Assembly: GCF_000729995.1 (NCBI RefSeq)
Contig: NZ_JNFG01000007.1
Location: forward strand, 186,001 to 250,000
DNA length: 64,000 nucleotides
Origin: Caballeronia sordidicola
GTDB lineage: Bacteria > Pseudomonadota > Gammaproteobacteria > Burkholderiales > Burkholderiaceae
Direction: 5' to 3'
Shown: positions 17,945 to 26,814 of the stretch, piece after piece
Numbering within the stretch: the stretch's first letter is position 1
Layout: every line of letters starts with the position of its first letter
Made by a program: the position numbers and the translations under genes
The notes under the pieces: generated by a model
Seen by the model: the letters and a program-made list of their open reading frames with translations, nothing else
Databases searched by the model: none
Told to the model about the DNA's origin: nothing

Positions 17945-17959
17945 ATTGGCATATGCAAT
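17945..17959. promoter_or_regulatory. Near-palindrome upstream of the DHA2 exporter, candidate MarR operator
   Basis: ATTGGCATATGCAAT is a 15-base near-symmetric AT-rich site 70 bases before the exporter start, in an AT-rich patch that differs from its surroundings. A MarR gene ends the same transcription unit and is the likely binder; this is inference from position. Confidence 0.4.
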
Positions 17960-18029
17960 CATATTGAATGTACCCGCAACTACTCGATGCACCCCACCCG
18001 GCCACCGGTTTCCCCATCAAGACAAAGAT

Positions 18030-19568
18030 ATGCAGAAACGATTTCTGTTGTTGTTATGCGTGTCGGTACCTTCATTCATGATCAACCTGGACGCCAATAT
18101 TGTGGCGGTGTCGCTCTCGTCGATTGCGCGTTCGCTGCATGCGGATTTCGTCGCTATTGAATGGGTGATCTCGGCCTACACGCTGGCATTTGCAACGTTG
18201 GTCATGCCAGCAGGCGCACTCGCCGACCGCTTCGGCAGAAAGCGCTTGTTGATCATCGGCTTGTTCGTCTTCACCGCCGCATCTTTTATCTGCGGCGCCG
18301 CTACATCGACTGCTGTGTTGAACGCCGCACGCGCGCTGCAAGGCGTTGGCGCAGCGTTGCAACTAAGTGCCGCACTCGCAGTTCTCGCACATGGATTTCA
18401 AGGTAAGGAGCGCGCCAAGGCATTTGCATTCTGGGGCTCCGTGATCGGCGTGGCCATCATGCTCGGTCCCGTGGCCGGCGGATTGATTACGCAGTCGCTC
18501 GGCTGGCAGTGGGCTTTCTATGTCAACCTGCCCGTTGGCGCAATCATGATTGCCCTGACGTATTTTGTAGTCGATGAATCCAAGGATCCCCATGCAATCG
18601 CCATCGACGTTTGGGGCGTAGTGACCTTCAGTGCGTTTCTCGGATTGCTGACCTGGGCGCTGATTTCAGGCAATCGCGAGGGATGGCTTAGCACGTCCGT
18701 CAGGGCGCGGCTGGCGGGCTCGGTCATTTTCCTGATAGCGTTCGTGATCGTCGAACTCAAGCAGGCGCGGCCCATGGTCGAGCTTGGCTATTTCGGCAAG
18801 CGGACCTATCTCGGCGCGAGTCTTGCCGGCGTGTCATACGCGGTCGCATTCCTGACCATGCTGACCTATCTGCCCTTCTTTTTCCAAAGCGCGCTCGGCT
18901 ATTCTCCGCTCAATGCCGGCCTGCTGATGCTACCGCTCGCCGTGCCTTTGTTCGGGGTGCCGCGCATTGTGTCCGTGTATCTCGATCATCGGATGTCAGG
19001 TCGCATGCTGCTCGTTTGCGGCTTGTTGCTGGTCGCAGCCGGCTTGTTCGGAACCGCGCTGCAGATCCAGGCGTTCAGCTATAGCGCGATCTTCCTCCCC
19101 ATGCTGGTTGCCTCCACGGGCGCCGGGATTCTCAACGGTCAGATCGCCAAGGTCAGCATGACGGTGATCCCCGTGGAACGAGCCGGCATGGCGTCGGGCG
19201 TATCGGGGACCATGCGGTTCAGCGGCATTGTGGTGGGATTCGCGGCGTTGGGCGCATTGTTGTTTCATCGAATCCAGGCGAGCATTGAGAGAGCATTGCC
19301 GGTACTCGGCGGCCACGACAAGCTGGAGATTACGCGCTCTATTGCGAATGGCAACCTGGCTTCCGCGGCGTCGTTGATTTCATCGCACCAGGGCCTTGGA
19401 TCAATTGCACGAGCCAGCCTTGGTTACGGATACGAGGGTGTGCTGCTCGCGGCGTCCGCTGTTGCATTCGTGGCGAGCGCGTTGTGCTGGCTGCTGATAA
19501 GCGCCGAGGAAACCGCGCCTCATCAGGATCGGCAGTCCGTCATGCGCCTGGATGTGTCAATAGACTAA
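18030..19568 (+). CDS. DHA2-family MFS drug exporter
   Basis: A 512-residue, 14-helix exporter. Helix 1 has LDANIVAVSLS (20-30), a variant of the DHA2 LDxTIVNVALP motif. The helix 2-3 loop has GALADRFGRKR (62-72), and helix 5 has the antiporter-type GPVAGGLITQSLGWQWAFYVNLP. ATG 18030 is chosen because it begins the first helix; an upstream TTG-started extension runs through the AT-rich promoter. A MarR gene starts 42 bases downstream on the same strand, giving a classical exporter-regulator unit. It has no adaptor partner here. Substrate unknown. Confidence 0.88.
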   Translation: MQKRFLLLLCVSVPSFMINLDANIVAVSLSSIARSLHADFVAIEWVISAYTLAFATLVMPAGALADRFGRKRLLIIGLFVFTAASFICGAATSTAVLNAARALQGVGAALQLSAALAVLAHGFQGKERAKAFAFWGSVIGVAIMLGPVAGGLITQSLGWQWAFYVNLPVGAIMIALTYFVVDESKDPHAIAIDVWGVVTFSAFLGLLTWALISGNREGWLSTSVRARLAGSVIFLIAFVIVELKQARPMVELGYFGKRTYLGASLAGVSYAVAFLTMLTYLPFFFQSALGYSPLNAGLLMLPLAVPLFGVPRIVSVYLDHRMSGRMLLVCGLLLVAAGLFGTALQIQAFSYSAIFLPMLVASTGAGILNGQIAKVSMTVIPVERAGMASGVSGTMRFSGIVVGFAALGALLFHRIQASIERALPVLGGHDKLEITRSIANGNLASAASLISSHQGLGSIARASLGYGYEGVLLAASAVAFVASALCWLLISAEETAPHQDRQSVMRLDVSID

Positions 19569-19610
19569 GATTGGCAGACGATCTTTCGAACCGTCATTTC
19601 CACGTGAGCC

Positions 19611-20081
19611 ATGAACACTTCACACAAGCAGCATTCGTCTGCCGCAGTCTCGTTATGCAACGGCGCCGCGTTGCGCAAGGCCACGCGCAGGCTCTCGCAA
19701 CTGTACGACAGCGTGCTTGCGCCTTGCGGCCTCAAGCTGTCGCAACACTCCACACTGGCGCATATCGATCGCGCGGGCACGCCGAACATGAGCAATCTGG
19801 CTAAAGACATGGTGCTCGACCGCTCCGCGCTTTCGCACAATCTCAAGCCGCTTGAGCGCGACGGTTTTATCGAATCGCTTCCCGATGAAACCGATAAACG
19901 CGGACGCCGGGTTGCCTTGACCCCGGCGGGAAAAGAGAAGCTGGCCGAGTCCAAAGCCCTTTGGAACGAAGCTCAAATGCGCTTTGAAAACGCGTATGGC
20001 GCAGCGAGAGCATCGAAGCTGCGCGCACTGCTTGCGGAGGTTTATTCCGACGAGCTGGAGCAATCATTCCTGGACGAATGA
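19611..20081 (+). CDS. MarR-family transcriptional regulator
   Basis: A 156-residue winged-helix regulator. After an N-terminal helix it has LSQHSTLAHIDRAGTPNMSNLAKDMVLDRSALSHNLKPLERDGFIE (about 43-88), the MarR helix-turn-helix, and the wing DETDKRGRRVALTPAGKEKL. Cysteines near the N-terminus (C18, C40) could allow redox control but this is speculative. It sits directly behind the DHA2 exporter and probably represses that unit from the near-palindrome at 17945. Confidence 0.9.
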   Translation: MNTSHKQHSSAAVSLCNGAALRKATRRLSQLYDSVLAPCGLKLSQHSTLAHIDRAGTPNMSNLAKDMVLDRSALSHNLKPLERDGFIESLPDETDKRGRRVALTPAGKEKLAESKALWNEAQMRFENAYGAARASKLRALLAEVYSDELEQSFLDE

Positions 20082-20172
20082 TCTCAACGGGCCCGCCTGG
20101 CGCAAGCGCAGTTGCGATCGCCCAAGCGTGTCCCGTAGTCGCTAAAGAGCAAAACGAAGCAAGCCGAATCAA

Positions 20173-20475
20173 TTAAACAGTTGGCAAATCTTCCAACGTT
20201 TTCTCAATCCGACCCTCTTCAAAAGAGGTTTCAATGCCAATGTGCCCGTTAGAGTAAGGGATCGAGCTGACCTGAGGACCCAGATAGCTTCGCCCGCCGA
20301 GCTTGAACACCGTTCGCACGAGCTCTCCTTTCTCCAGGACCTTTACGACGTGGTCCACATCCACAACTTTGGGCACCGACGTCCAGGCGGCCGACAATTC
20401 ATCGATGTTGCCCCAACGTACGTGGGTAACGCGATCATTGGTCCAACGAACACCATCAATGGCAACAATAGACAT
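20173..20475 (-). CDS. Conserved-looking hypothetical protein
   Basis: A 100-residue protein starting MSIVAIDGVRWTNDRVTHVRWGNID. It alternates short beta-like segments (VVDVDHVVKVLEKG, LVRTVFKLGG) and ends with GHIGIETSFEEGRIEKTLEDLP. There is no signal peptide, membrane segment or cysteine. GGAG lies about 8 bases before the ATG, so it is probably expressed. I recall similar unnamed small proteins in Burkholderia but assign no family. It is convergent with the MarR gene. Confidence 0.6.
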   Translation of the reverse strand: MSIVAIDGVRWTNDRVTHVRWGNIDELSAAWTSVPKVVDVDHVVKVLEKGELVRTVFKLGGRSYLGPQVSSIPYSNGHIGIETSFEEGRIEKTLEDLPTV

Positions 20476-20755
20476 GGCTGACTCCGTCTATTAATGAAGC
20501 ACCTTAGTGAAACAGCAACCCCGTCCGAGTACGCTCTTTTATTCTTGTATTGACCTTGGGAACGAACGGTTCGCGTGACGCAGCTCGCCGGTTTGCGGGC
20601 TTCGACAAAGGAATCGCTATTCATCGATTCTTCAAATGCAGGCACTGCACGGCGAACGGAAAATAGATTGACATGGTTCAAGCGAATGCACAAGCGAACG
20701 CCGTGACCTCCAATGCAATCGCGATCGTGTGTCCAGGTTCCGCTCCTTCTCCACA

Positions 20756-21664
20756 TCATGAAGTGGAGCGCAAAGTGTTCTCTGTGACTCGAAGATCCGC
20801 TATGAGGTGCTCGATCACCGCGCGGCCGGCGGCGCGTGTCGCCCGGCCTAGCGGGAAATAGGCGTGCACGGGAACGTCAACGGTTTTCCAGTCCGTGAGC
20901 AACGCAACGAGAGACCCGTCTTCGAGTTCACGGCGGCACGCCCATCCAGTCGTCGACGTAATCCCAAAACCGGCCACCGCGGCAGCAACGGCGCCTTCAT
21001 TCTCGTTCGTCGTGAAATGCGGCGAGACTTCCGCCACCACCGTCTCGCCATTGCGCTCGAATTTCCACGCCCACGCAACCGACGCCGCGGGGCCGCCCAC
21101 TATCTTGTGCGCAACGAGATCGTCAGGCTTCGTCGGTATCCCCGCGCGCTCAAGGTAGCTCGGCGCCGCCAGAATCAGGCGAGGGATCGTTGCGATAAGT
21201 TTCGCCGTTGCGCCCGAATCCGCCAGCGGGCCAAGGCGGATCGCGACATCGACCGCGTCGCGAACCAGATCCTGCCGCCGATCCTCAAGTAGAAAATGGA
21301 TCTGCAAATGGGGATGCGTGGCGGTAAATGTCGCAAGCCGCGGGATGACCTCCCGAATTGCCACGCTGGTCGGCATGCTCATTCGCAGCGACCCGCGCAA
21401 CTCGCTTCCTTCGCGAACGCTATGTTCCGCTTCGTCGAGAGCAATAAGAATCGGCTCCATTCTGGCGAGGAATTCGGAACCCGCTTCCGTCGGCACGACG
21501 GCGCGCGTGGTGCGCGAAAGTAACCGGGCGCCGAGCCCTGCTTCCAGCTCGGCGATGATGCGCGAGGCCTGGGACTGCGAGAGTCCGCATTCGCGCGCAG
21601 CGGCTGAGAAGCTGCCCAGCCGGGCGACGCGTGTGTAGAGCTTGAGCGCGAATATGTCTTTCAT
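20756..21664 (-). CDS. LysR-family transcriptional regulator
   Basis: A 302-residue LysR regulator with N-terminal MKDIFALKLYTRVARLGSFSAAARECGLSQSQASRIIAELE and the substrate domain LRGSLRMSMPTSVAIREVIPRLATF. It belongs to the CrgA/DmlR-like subgroup that often controls redox genes. It is divergent from the 22035-24436 operon and probably regulates it through the dyad at 21903. ATG 21664 is the family start; the longer frame to 21760 has no similarity. Confidence 0.88.
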   Translation of the reverse strand: MKDIFALKLYTRVARLGSFSAAARECGLSQSQASRIIAELEAGLGARLLSRTTRAVVPTEAGSEFLARMEPILIALDEAEHSVREGSELRGSLRMSMPTSVAIREVIPRLATFTATHPHLQIHFLLEDRRQDLVRDAVDVAIRLGPLADSGATAKLIATIPRLILAAPSYLERAGIPTKPDDLVAHKIVGGPAASVAWAWKFERNGETVVAEVSPHFTTNENEGAVAAAVAGFGITSTTGWACRRELEDGSLVALLTDWKTVDVPVHAYFPLGRATRAAGRAVIEHLIADLRVTENTLRSTS

Positions 21665-21902
21665 CAAGATTCCCGTCGAACGAGATAGCTGCGCCGGCTC
21701 CCGGAATTTGGGAAGCAAGGTAATTAATGCACCTAAGGCATGAAAGATAACCGAAATCATCGGGTGCCTGGCTCTTCTCGCTTACGGATACTTGAATCCA
21801 TCGAGCTGGGCGCAATTAAAGCGCAGGCTTTGCGCGAACGCGGCGCTGCCGTCAGCCATAGCGTCGCGTTATCAATCCTCCGACGGCGTTAACCCGACCT
21901 CA

Positions 21903-21915
21903 TGTGTAAATCACA
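21903..21915. promoter_or_regulatory. LysR-type T-N11-A box
   Basis: TGTGTAAATCACA is a T-N11-A dyad with 4-bp arms (TGTG/CACA), extended to ATGTG/CACAT at 21902-21916. It sits in the 370-base gap between the LysR gene and the operon it faces. The arms are too close together for a CRP site. Confidence 0.45.
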
Positions 21916-22034
21916 TAAGTCATAGCTAAAAGGACCGGCTACCGGCTGGAAGGCGATCGCTTTAACCTGTGTTCATCAACAACGCGAGCCCACCCGTCTT
22001 ACGCGTCGTTCCTTTTCTACACCGGAGATTGACT

Positions 22035-22754
22035 ATGAACGACCTGCTCGCCTTTGCCATTGAAGCCCACGGTGGTCTGGATCGTTGGAATACGTTCAGC
22101 CGGCTCAAGGCCGAACTCTCGGTCGACGGCGCGATCTGGCACCTCAAGCAGCAGCCCGGTCTGCTCAATGACAAAATCTTCGAGATCGACACGCATCAGC
22201 AGCGCTTGACGATCACGCCTTTCCTGGCAGCCGGTCAGCGCAGCGTGTTTGTTCCGGGTCGGGTATCGATCGAAACGCTGGACGGTGAGGTGCTTGAGAG
22301 CCGCGACGACCCCGAGGCCGCCTACGCCGGTCACGTCCAGGAAACGCCGTGGGACAAGTTCCACGTCACCTACTTTGCAAGCGAAGCGTTGTGGACCTAT
22401 CTCACGTCGCCCTTCCTTTACACGTATCCCGGGTTCGAGAGCGAAGAGATCGAGCCGTGGCATGAAAACGGCGAGGAATGGCGCCGCCTCAAGGTGACGT
22501 TCCCTGCTGATATCCATAGTCACACCCGGACGCAGATCACCCATTTCGGCCCGGACGGGTTGATGCGCCGCCACGACTACACCGTCGACATTCTGGGCGG
22601 CGCGACCGGCGCCAACTATGTCAGCGATTACGTCGATTTCCAGGGCATCAAGATGCCCACCAAGCGGCGCATCTACGCCTATGACGAGAACATGCAGAAG
22701 GTGCCTGAGCCGCTTCTCGTTTCCCTCGACTTCGGTCATTTGAGCTTCAGCTGA
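22035..22754 (+). CDS. Conserved hypothetical protein of the OYE operon
   Basis: A 239-residue protein without signal peptide, membrane segment or recognised motif. It opens MNDLLAFAIEAHGGLDRWNTF, a helix common in proteins with an LppX/LolA-like curved sheet, and continues with many alternating beta segments ending DYVDFQGIKMPTKRRIY. That the fold is a lipid-binding-like sheet is a guess. GGAG lies 8 bases before ATG 22035; the frame extends to 21969. It is the first gene of a three-gene unit with an old yellow enzyme and an NTF2-like protein, under a divergent LysR regulator. Confidence 0.7.
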   Translation: MNDLLAFAIEAHGGLDRWNTFSRLKAELSVDGAIWHLKQQPGLLNDKIFEIDTHQQRLTITPFLAAGQRSVFVPGRVSIETLDGEVLESRDDPEAAYAGHVQETPWDKFHVTYFASEALWTYLTSPFLYTYPGFESEEIEPWHENGEEWRRLKVTFPADIHSHTRTQITHFGPDGLMRRHDYTVDILGGATGANYVSDYVDFQGIKMPTKRRIYAYDENMQKVPEPLLVSLDFGHLSFS

Positions 22755-22834
22755 GTTTCAGCCAATGGTCAACCGGGCTCATTGCCCGACCGCGCGTCTT
22801 TGGCTCCATACCGCATTCGACCGGGAATCTCGCC

Positions 22835-23956
22835 ATGTCTACCGACTCACTGTTCGACCCGCTGCAACTGGGCGCGCTGTCGTTGCCCAACCGTATCGTG
22901 ATGCCGGCGCTGACCCGCATGCGCGCCGGACCCGGCGGGGTGCCTTTGCCCATCAGCGCTGAATACTATGCGCAGCGAGCCACGGCGGGTCTGATCATTA
23001 CCGAAGCGACGGCCATCAGCGTCAACGGACATGGCTATCCGCAGATGCCCGGCATCTATTCGCCAGAACAGGTTGCCGGTTGGCGCGCGGTCACCGAGGC
23101 CGTTCATGCGAAGGGTGGCCGGATCATGCTTCAAATCGTTCACCATGGACGCTGGTCGCATTCGAGCTACAACCCGGACGGCAGCCTGCCCGTCGCGCCT
23201 TCGGCGATAGCTGCGCCGGGTCTCGCGTACACGCCGGCATTTCAGCAGGCGCCCTACGAGACGCCGCATGCTCTGGACACGCTCGAAATATCGGAGATCG
23301 TGGTGTCGTTCTGGAGCGCAGCGAGGAATGCGCTCGATGCCGGTTTCGATGGTGTCGAGATCCACGGAGCAAATGGTTTCCTGCTCGACCAGTTCCTGCA
23401 GGACGGCAGCAATCATCGCACCGACGAGTACGGCGGGTCGATTGAAAACCGGACACGGCTATTGCTTGAAGTGGTCGACGCGATCACCGACGTTATCGGC
23501 TCCGATCGCACCGCGGTTCGCCTTTCGCCGCATGGCAACCTGGGCGGTCTGAGTGACAGCGACACGGTCCTTCATTTCACCCACGTCATCCGCGAACTCG
23601 GCCGGCGCAAGCTGGCGTATCTTCACTTGATCGAGCCGCGTGCGTCGTCGGCGGGCTTCGGCGATGACGCGAGTGTGGACAGCGCCAACAACGTAGCACT
23701 GTTCCGCCCTGTATTCGACGGGCCGCTGATCACCGCCGGCGGCTACAGCCCAGAGACTGCTGTACGCGTAGTCGAGTCCGGGCTGGCCGACGCCGTTGCG
23801 TTCGGACGAATGTTCATTGCCAACCCCGACCTGCCTGAGCGTATTCGCGAAAGCGCCGCGTTGAATCGGTTCGATCGGGCAACGGCTTACGCCGGGGATG
23901 AGCATGGTTTCACAGACTATCCGGCGCTGGCGGCTGCCAGTCCGATAACTTCTTGA
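22835..23956 (+). CDS. Old yellow enzyme family flavin oxidoreductase with variant proton-donor site
   Basis: A 373-residue FMN-dependent TIM-barrel ene-reductase of the NemA/OYE class. Family marks are LPNRIVMPALTRMRA, QIVHHGRWSH (99-108), GVEIHGANGFLLDQFLQDGSNH (173-194), TDEYGGSIENR, and the C-terminal FMN site ITAGGYSPETA and DAVAFGRMFIANPDLPER. H177 and N180 correspond to the His/Asn pair binding the substrate carbonyl or nitro group. The residue two after N180, normally tyrosine and the proton donor for enone reduction, is phenylalanine (F182). It may therefore favour nitro, nitrate ester or hydride-only chemistry; that is inference. It lies between an unknown protein and an NTF2-like protein. 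Confidence 0.9.
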   Translation: MSTDSLFDPLQLGALSLPNRIVMPALTRMRAGPGGVPLPISAEYYAQRATAGLIITEATAISVNGHGYPQMPGIYSPEQVAGWRAVTEAVHAKGGRIMLQIVHHGRWSHSSYNPDGSLPVAPSAIAAPGLAYTPAFQQAPYETPHALDTLEISEIVVSFWSAARNALDAGFDGVEIHGANGFLLDQFLQDGSNHRTDEYGGSIENRTRLLLEVVDAITDVIGSDRTAVRLSPHGNLGGLSDSDTVLHFTHVIRELGRRKLAYLHLIEPRASSAGFGDDASVDSANNVALFRPVFDGPLITAGGYSPETAVRVVESGLADAVAFGRMFIANPDLPERIRESAALNRFDRATAYAGDEHGFTDYPALAAASPITS

Positions 23957-24040
23957 TCCACCGTCGGCGTGAGCCGGTCAAGAGAGCCGCTCGCGCCGAA
24001 GTTCAATGAAACTCAACCAACGCAAGTCAAAGGAAACGCC

Positions 24041-24436
24041 ATGAACACTCAGGAGAAGAACAAGAGCATCGTGCTGGAAGCATTCGATACGCTCTTCAAT
24101 CAGCGCGACTATCCAGCTGCCGAAAAATTCTGGTCTCCTGAGTACATTCAGCACAGCGCGCACATCGCTCCGGGCCGTGAAGGTCTTTTCGAACTCACCC
24201 GGAATCTGCCTGACACGTTGGTGTACGAACACGGCATCATCATGGCCGAAGGCGACTTCGTCATGGTGCACGGACGCTTCTCGGGCAACGGACAGGCTGC
24301 GGCGTTCATTGCGGTAGACATCGTCCGGATGGAGAACGGGATACTCGTCGAGCATTGGGACGTGCTGCAGGATGAAGCGACCGCTAAGAGCTCGGCCAGC
24401 GGCCTGCCCATGTTCGGCGAGCGCTTCCCCGGTTAA
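24041..24436 (+). CDS. NTF2-like/SnoaL-fold protein
   Basis: A 131-residue cone-fold protein. After a helix (NKSIVLEAFDTLFNQRDYPAAEKFW) it has PEYIQHSAHIAPGREGL, then VMVHGRFSGN and the strand IVRMENGILVEHWDVLQ, the usual NTF2-like ester-cyclase/SnoaL pattern with conserved Q-H and the E-H-W-D ending. Members bind or isomerise small hydrophobic molecules. ATG 24041 has AAAGGA upstream; the frame extends to 23969. It is the last gene of the OYE unit and ends at a dyad (24445-24467). Confidence 0.82.
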   Translation: MNTQEKNKSIVLEAFDTLFNQRDYPAAEKFWSPEYIQHSAHIAPGREGLFELTRNLPDTLVYEHGIIMAEGDFVMVHGRFSGNGQAAAFIAVDIVRMENGILVEHWDVLQDEATAKSSASGLPMFGERFPG

Positions 24437-24444
24437 ACCGTCCG

Positions 24445-24467
24445 GTGGTAGTTGTCACAACTCCCAC
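24445..24467. terminator. Dyad between convergent genes, possible terminator
   Basis: GTGG-T-AGTTGT, one base, ACAACT-C-CCAC: 6-bp and 4-bp arms separated by one mismatch. It sits between the NTF2-like gene and the convergent MHS carrier stop. There is no T run, so the role is uncertain. Confidence 0.35.
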
Positions 24468-24485
24468 TCCGGGAAGCTTTAAATC

Positions 24486-25811
24486 TCAACCGCCCTCATA
24501 TTCGATCGCCCGTTGAAGTTTAAGCCTCGCACTGCGCCCGTGCGTCTCCGGCATCTTCAGATAGACGAACAAGGAGATGGCGGACCATGCGGAGACATAC
24601 CAGTAAAAATAATGCTCGTGCCCGATCGACTTGAACTTCAGCGCGACGAATTCCGTGGTTCCGCCGAGGATGGCCGTGGTCAGGGCATACGGCAGACCCA
24701 CGGCCAGCGCCCGAATGCGCACGGGAAAAAGTTCGGTTTTAGCCAGCATGTGAACCGACGTGAAACCGCTCAGCATGAAGAGCCCGCAAAACGACAGAAC
24801 AAACGCAACCAGAGGATCGTGCGTGCTTGCAAGCGCATTGAAAATGGGCACGGAAAACAGCGTACAGCTCAGGCCGAAAAAGATCAGGACGGGTCGGCGT
24901 CCAAGGATGTCGGAAGCGAGGCCAAAGAGCGGCTGCAACGGCATATACAGAAGCAGCGCCGAAGCTGAAACAAGCGTGGCTGTCTCCTTGCCGAGACCAA
25001 CGGTATTCACAAGGAACTTCTGCATGTAGACGGTGTAGGTGTAGAAGCCCACCGTCCCGCCCACGGTAATTCCCACAGCCAATAAAAGTTGCCGCCAGTG
25101 GAGCAGCATTTCCCGGCTGATGGTTGGGCCGCGCCGTGTCCCGCTGTGGTGGAATGCCTCGCTTTCCACCACATTGCGCCGCATGTAGAGCGCAAACAAT
25201 GCAAGCACGCCGCCAATCACAAACGGTATTCTCCACGCCCACCGGTCGATCTGCTCGGAGGTGAACAGCACGTGCTGCATGACCAGCAGCAGACCCAGCG
25301 CCAGCAACTGACCCGCCACCACGCTCACCTGCAGGAACCCAAGATAAAAGCCCCGGCGATTCGCCGGCGCGATCTCACTGAGATAAGTCGCGCTCGTACC
25401 GTATTCGCCGCCCATGCTCAGGCCTTGCAACAGCCGTGCAAAGATCAGGATGGCGGGAGCGAAAGGCCCGATAGTCGCGTAGCCCGGCGTAACGGCGATG
25501 ATCAGCGAACCGATGCACATCACCGATACCGACCAGGTCAACGCCGACTTACGTCCACGACGATCCGCATACAACCCGATCAACCAACTGCCGAGCGGAC
25601 GAGCCACATACCCGACCGCCGCGATTGCCGCCGCGTTCATCAACTGGACCGTGGCGTTGTCGCTAGGAAAAAACGCCTTGGCGAAGTAAATGGAAAAGAT
25701 GCTGTATGCAAGAAAGTCGTACCACTCGATCAGGTTACCGGCGAGGCCGCCTGCAATGGATTTCAACAGCGCAGGTCGACCCGCAGGTCGTTCCATTCGA
25801 GGGGTACTCAT
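24486..25811 (-). CDS. MHS-family MFS organic-acid carrier
   Basis: A 441-residue, 12-helix symporter. It begins with GGLAGNLIEWYDFLAYSIFSIYFA, the MHS helix-1 signature, and has GLYADRRGRK in the 2-3 loop and GGEYGTSATYLSEIAPANRRGF after helix 4. It resembles citrate, shikimate and alpha-ketoglutarate permeases. It is the last gene, downstream of a lyase and an amidohydrolase on the same strand, in what looks like one catabolic unit read leftward from about 28970. Substrate unknown. Confidence 0.88.
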   Translation of the reverse strand: MSTPRMERPAGRPALLKSIAGGLAGNLIEWYDFLAYSIFSIYFAKAFFPSDNATVQLMNAAAIAAVGYVARPLGSWLIGLYADRRGRKSALTWSVSVMCIGSLIIAVTPGYATIGPFAPAILIFARLLQGLSMGGEYGTSATYLSEIAPANRRGFYLGFLQVSVVAGQLLALGLLLVMQHVLFTSEQIDRWAWRIPFVIGGVLALFALYMRRNVVESEAFHHSGTRRGPTISREMLLHWRQLLLAVGITVGGTVGFYTYTVYMQKFLVNTVGLGKETATLVSASALLLYMPLQPLFGLASDILGRRPVLIFFGLSCTLFSVPIFNALASTHDPLVAFVLSFCGLFMLSGFTSVHMLAKTELFPVRIRALAVGLPYALTTAILGGTTEFVALKFKSIGHEHYFYWYVSAWSAISLFVYLKMPETHGRSARLKLQRAIEYEGG

Positions 25812-25872
25812 AGTCAGTCTCCTTTTGGTTGTTATGCAGTGAACGATCCGCTTTCCTTACGGCGCAGCCGGC

Positions 25873-26760
25873 TTAGTCATCGTGCGCGGCGTATTTTTTG
25901 TCGAGCTGGTCATAGAAGGGTTTGTCGACCAGCCGCTGGCGCTCGTTGAACGGCACCACGAGGTCCGGATCTTCGTCGAGCTTCCCTTGATCCTTGAGTA
26001 CGCCCAAAGCCCGCTGCATGCCGCGAACGGCGCTCTGTAGCGACGCGTTTGCGTAAAGCGCGATTCCGAAGCCAAGTTCCGCCAGCCTGGACTGCGGAAG
26101 CGTGGGCGTCTTGCCGCCAATCACGATGTTGATAAGCTGAGGCGCGTTGAACAACGTGGGCAAGCGCTGGATCTCATCGATCGTTTCAACCGCTTCAATG
26201 AAGAGCACATCCGCACCGGCTTCAGCGAAGCGATGTCCGCGTTCAATGGCGGCATCGAATCCATGGGTCGCGCAGGCATCGGTACGGGCGACGATCAGCA
26301 GATTGGGGTCCTCGCGAGCATCGACTGCCGCGTGCAGCTTGCCGACCATCTCACTCGTCGATATCACCGCCTTGCCGGCGAAATGCCCGCACTTCTTGGG
26401 ACTCACCTGGTCTTCGAGCTGGATGGCGTCGGCGCCCGCGCGTTCCAGCGTACGAACCGCATGGCGCACGTTGAGGGCGTTGCCGTAACCGGTATCAGCA
26501 TCGACGATGAGCGGCAAGTCCACCGCATCGCGGATACGCGCGGTATGGTCGGCCATTTCATTCAGACCGATAAACCCGAGATCCGGGAGCCCGAAAAACA
26601 TGTTGGTCACACCGGCGCCGGTGATATACAACGCACCGAAACCGGTATCGGCGACAACGCGCGCACTCAGCGCGTTGAATGCACCGGGCACGAGCAACGC
26701 GCGCCGGCTTTCGACCAGCGAGCGGAAGGCACTGCGACGTTCAGCGGATGGAAGCGACAT
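25873..26760 (-). CDS. Isocitrate lyase/PEP mutase family lyase (2-methylisocitrate lyase-like)
   Basis: A 295-residue TIM-barrel enzyme. The Mg2+ site shows DADTGYG (D87, D89) and E116 (QLEDQ), and the flexible active-site loop is KKCGHFAGK (122-130) with the catalytic C124 of lyases. That loop favours a C-C lyase (methylisocitrate, dimethylmalate or oxaloacetate type) over a phosphonopyruvate mutase. ATG 26760 has GGAGAG upstream. It lies between an MHS carrier and a LigI-like amidohydrolase on the same strand. The substrate is probably a substituted dicarboxylic acid from the amidohydrolase, which is inference. Confidence 0.88.
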   Translation of the reverse strand: MSLPSAERRSAFRSLVESRRALLVPGAFNALSARVVADTGFGALYITGAGVTNMFFGLPDLGFIGLNEMADHTARIRDAVDLPLIVDADTGYGNALNVRHAVRTLERAGADAIQLEDQVSPKKCGHFAGKAVISTSEMVGKLHAAVDAREDPNLLIVARTDACATHGFDAAIERGHRFAEAGADVLFIEAVETIDEIQRLPTLFNAPQLINIVIGGKTPTLPQSRLAELGFGIALYANASLQSAVRGMQRALGVLKDQGKLDEDPDLVVPFNERQRLVDKPFYDQLDKKYAAHDD

Positions 26761-26814
26761 GATTGAACTCTCCGTGTTGACGTTAGTGACGCGGGGGCGA
26801 CTTACTCGAATCAC

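Noticed and set aside
21902..21916. A CRP-like site (TGTG...CACA)
   Set aside because: Arm spacing is 5 bases, shorter than the 6-base spacing with TGTGA/TCACA arms; it fits a LysR T-N11-A box better.
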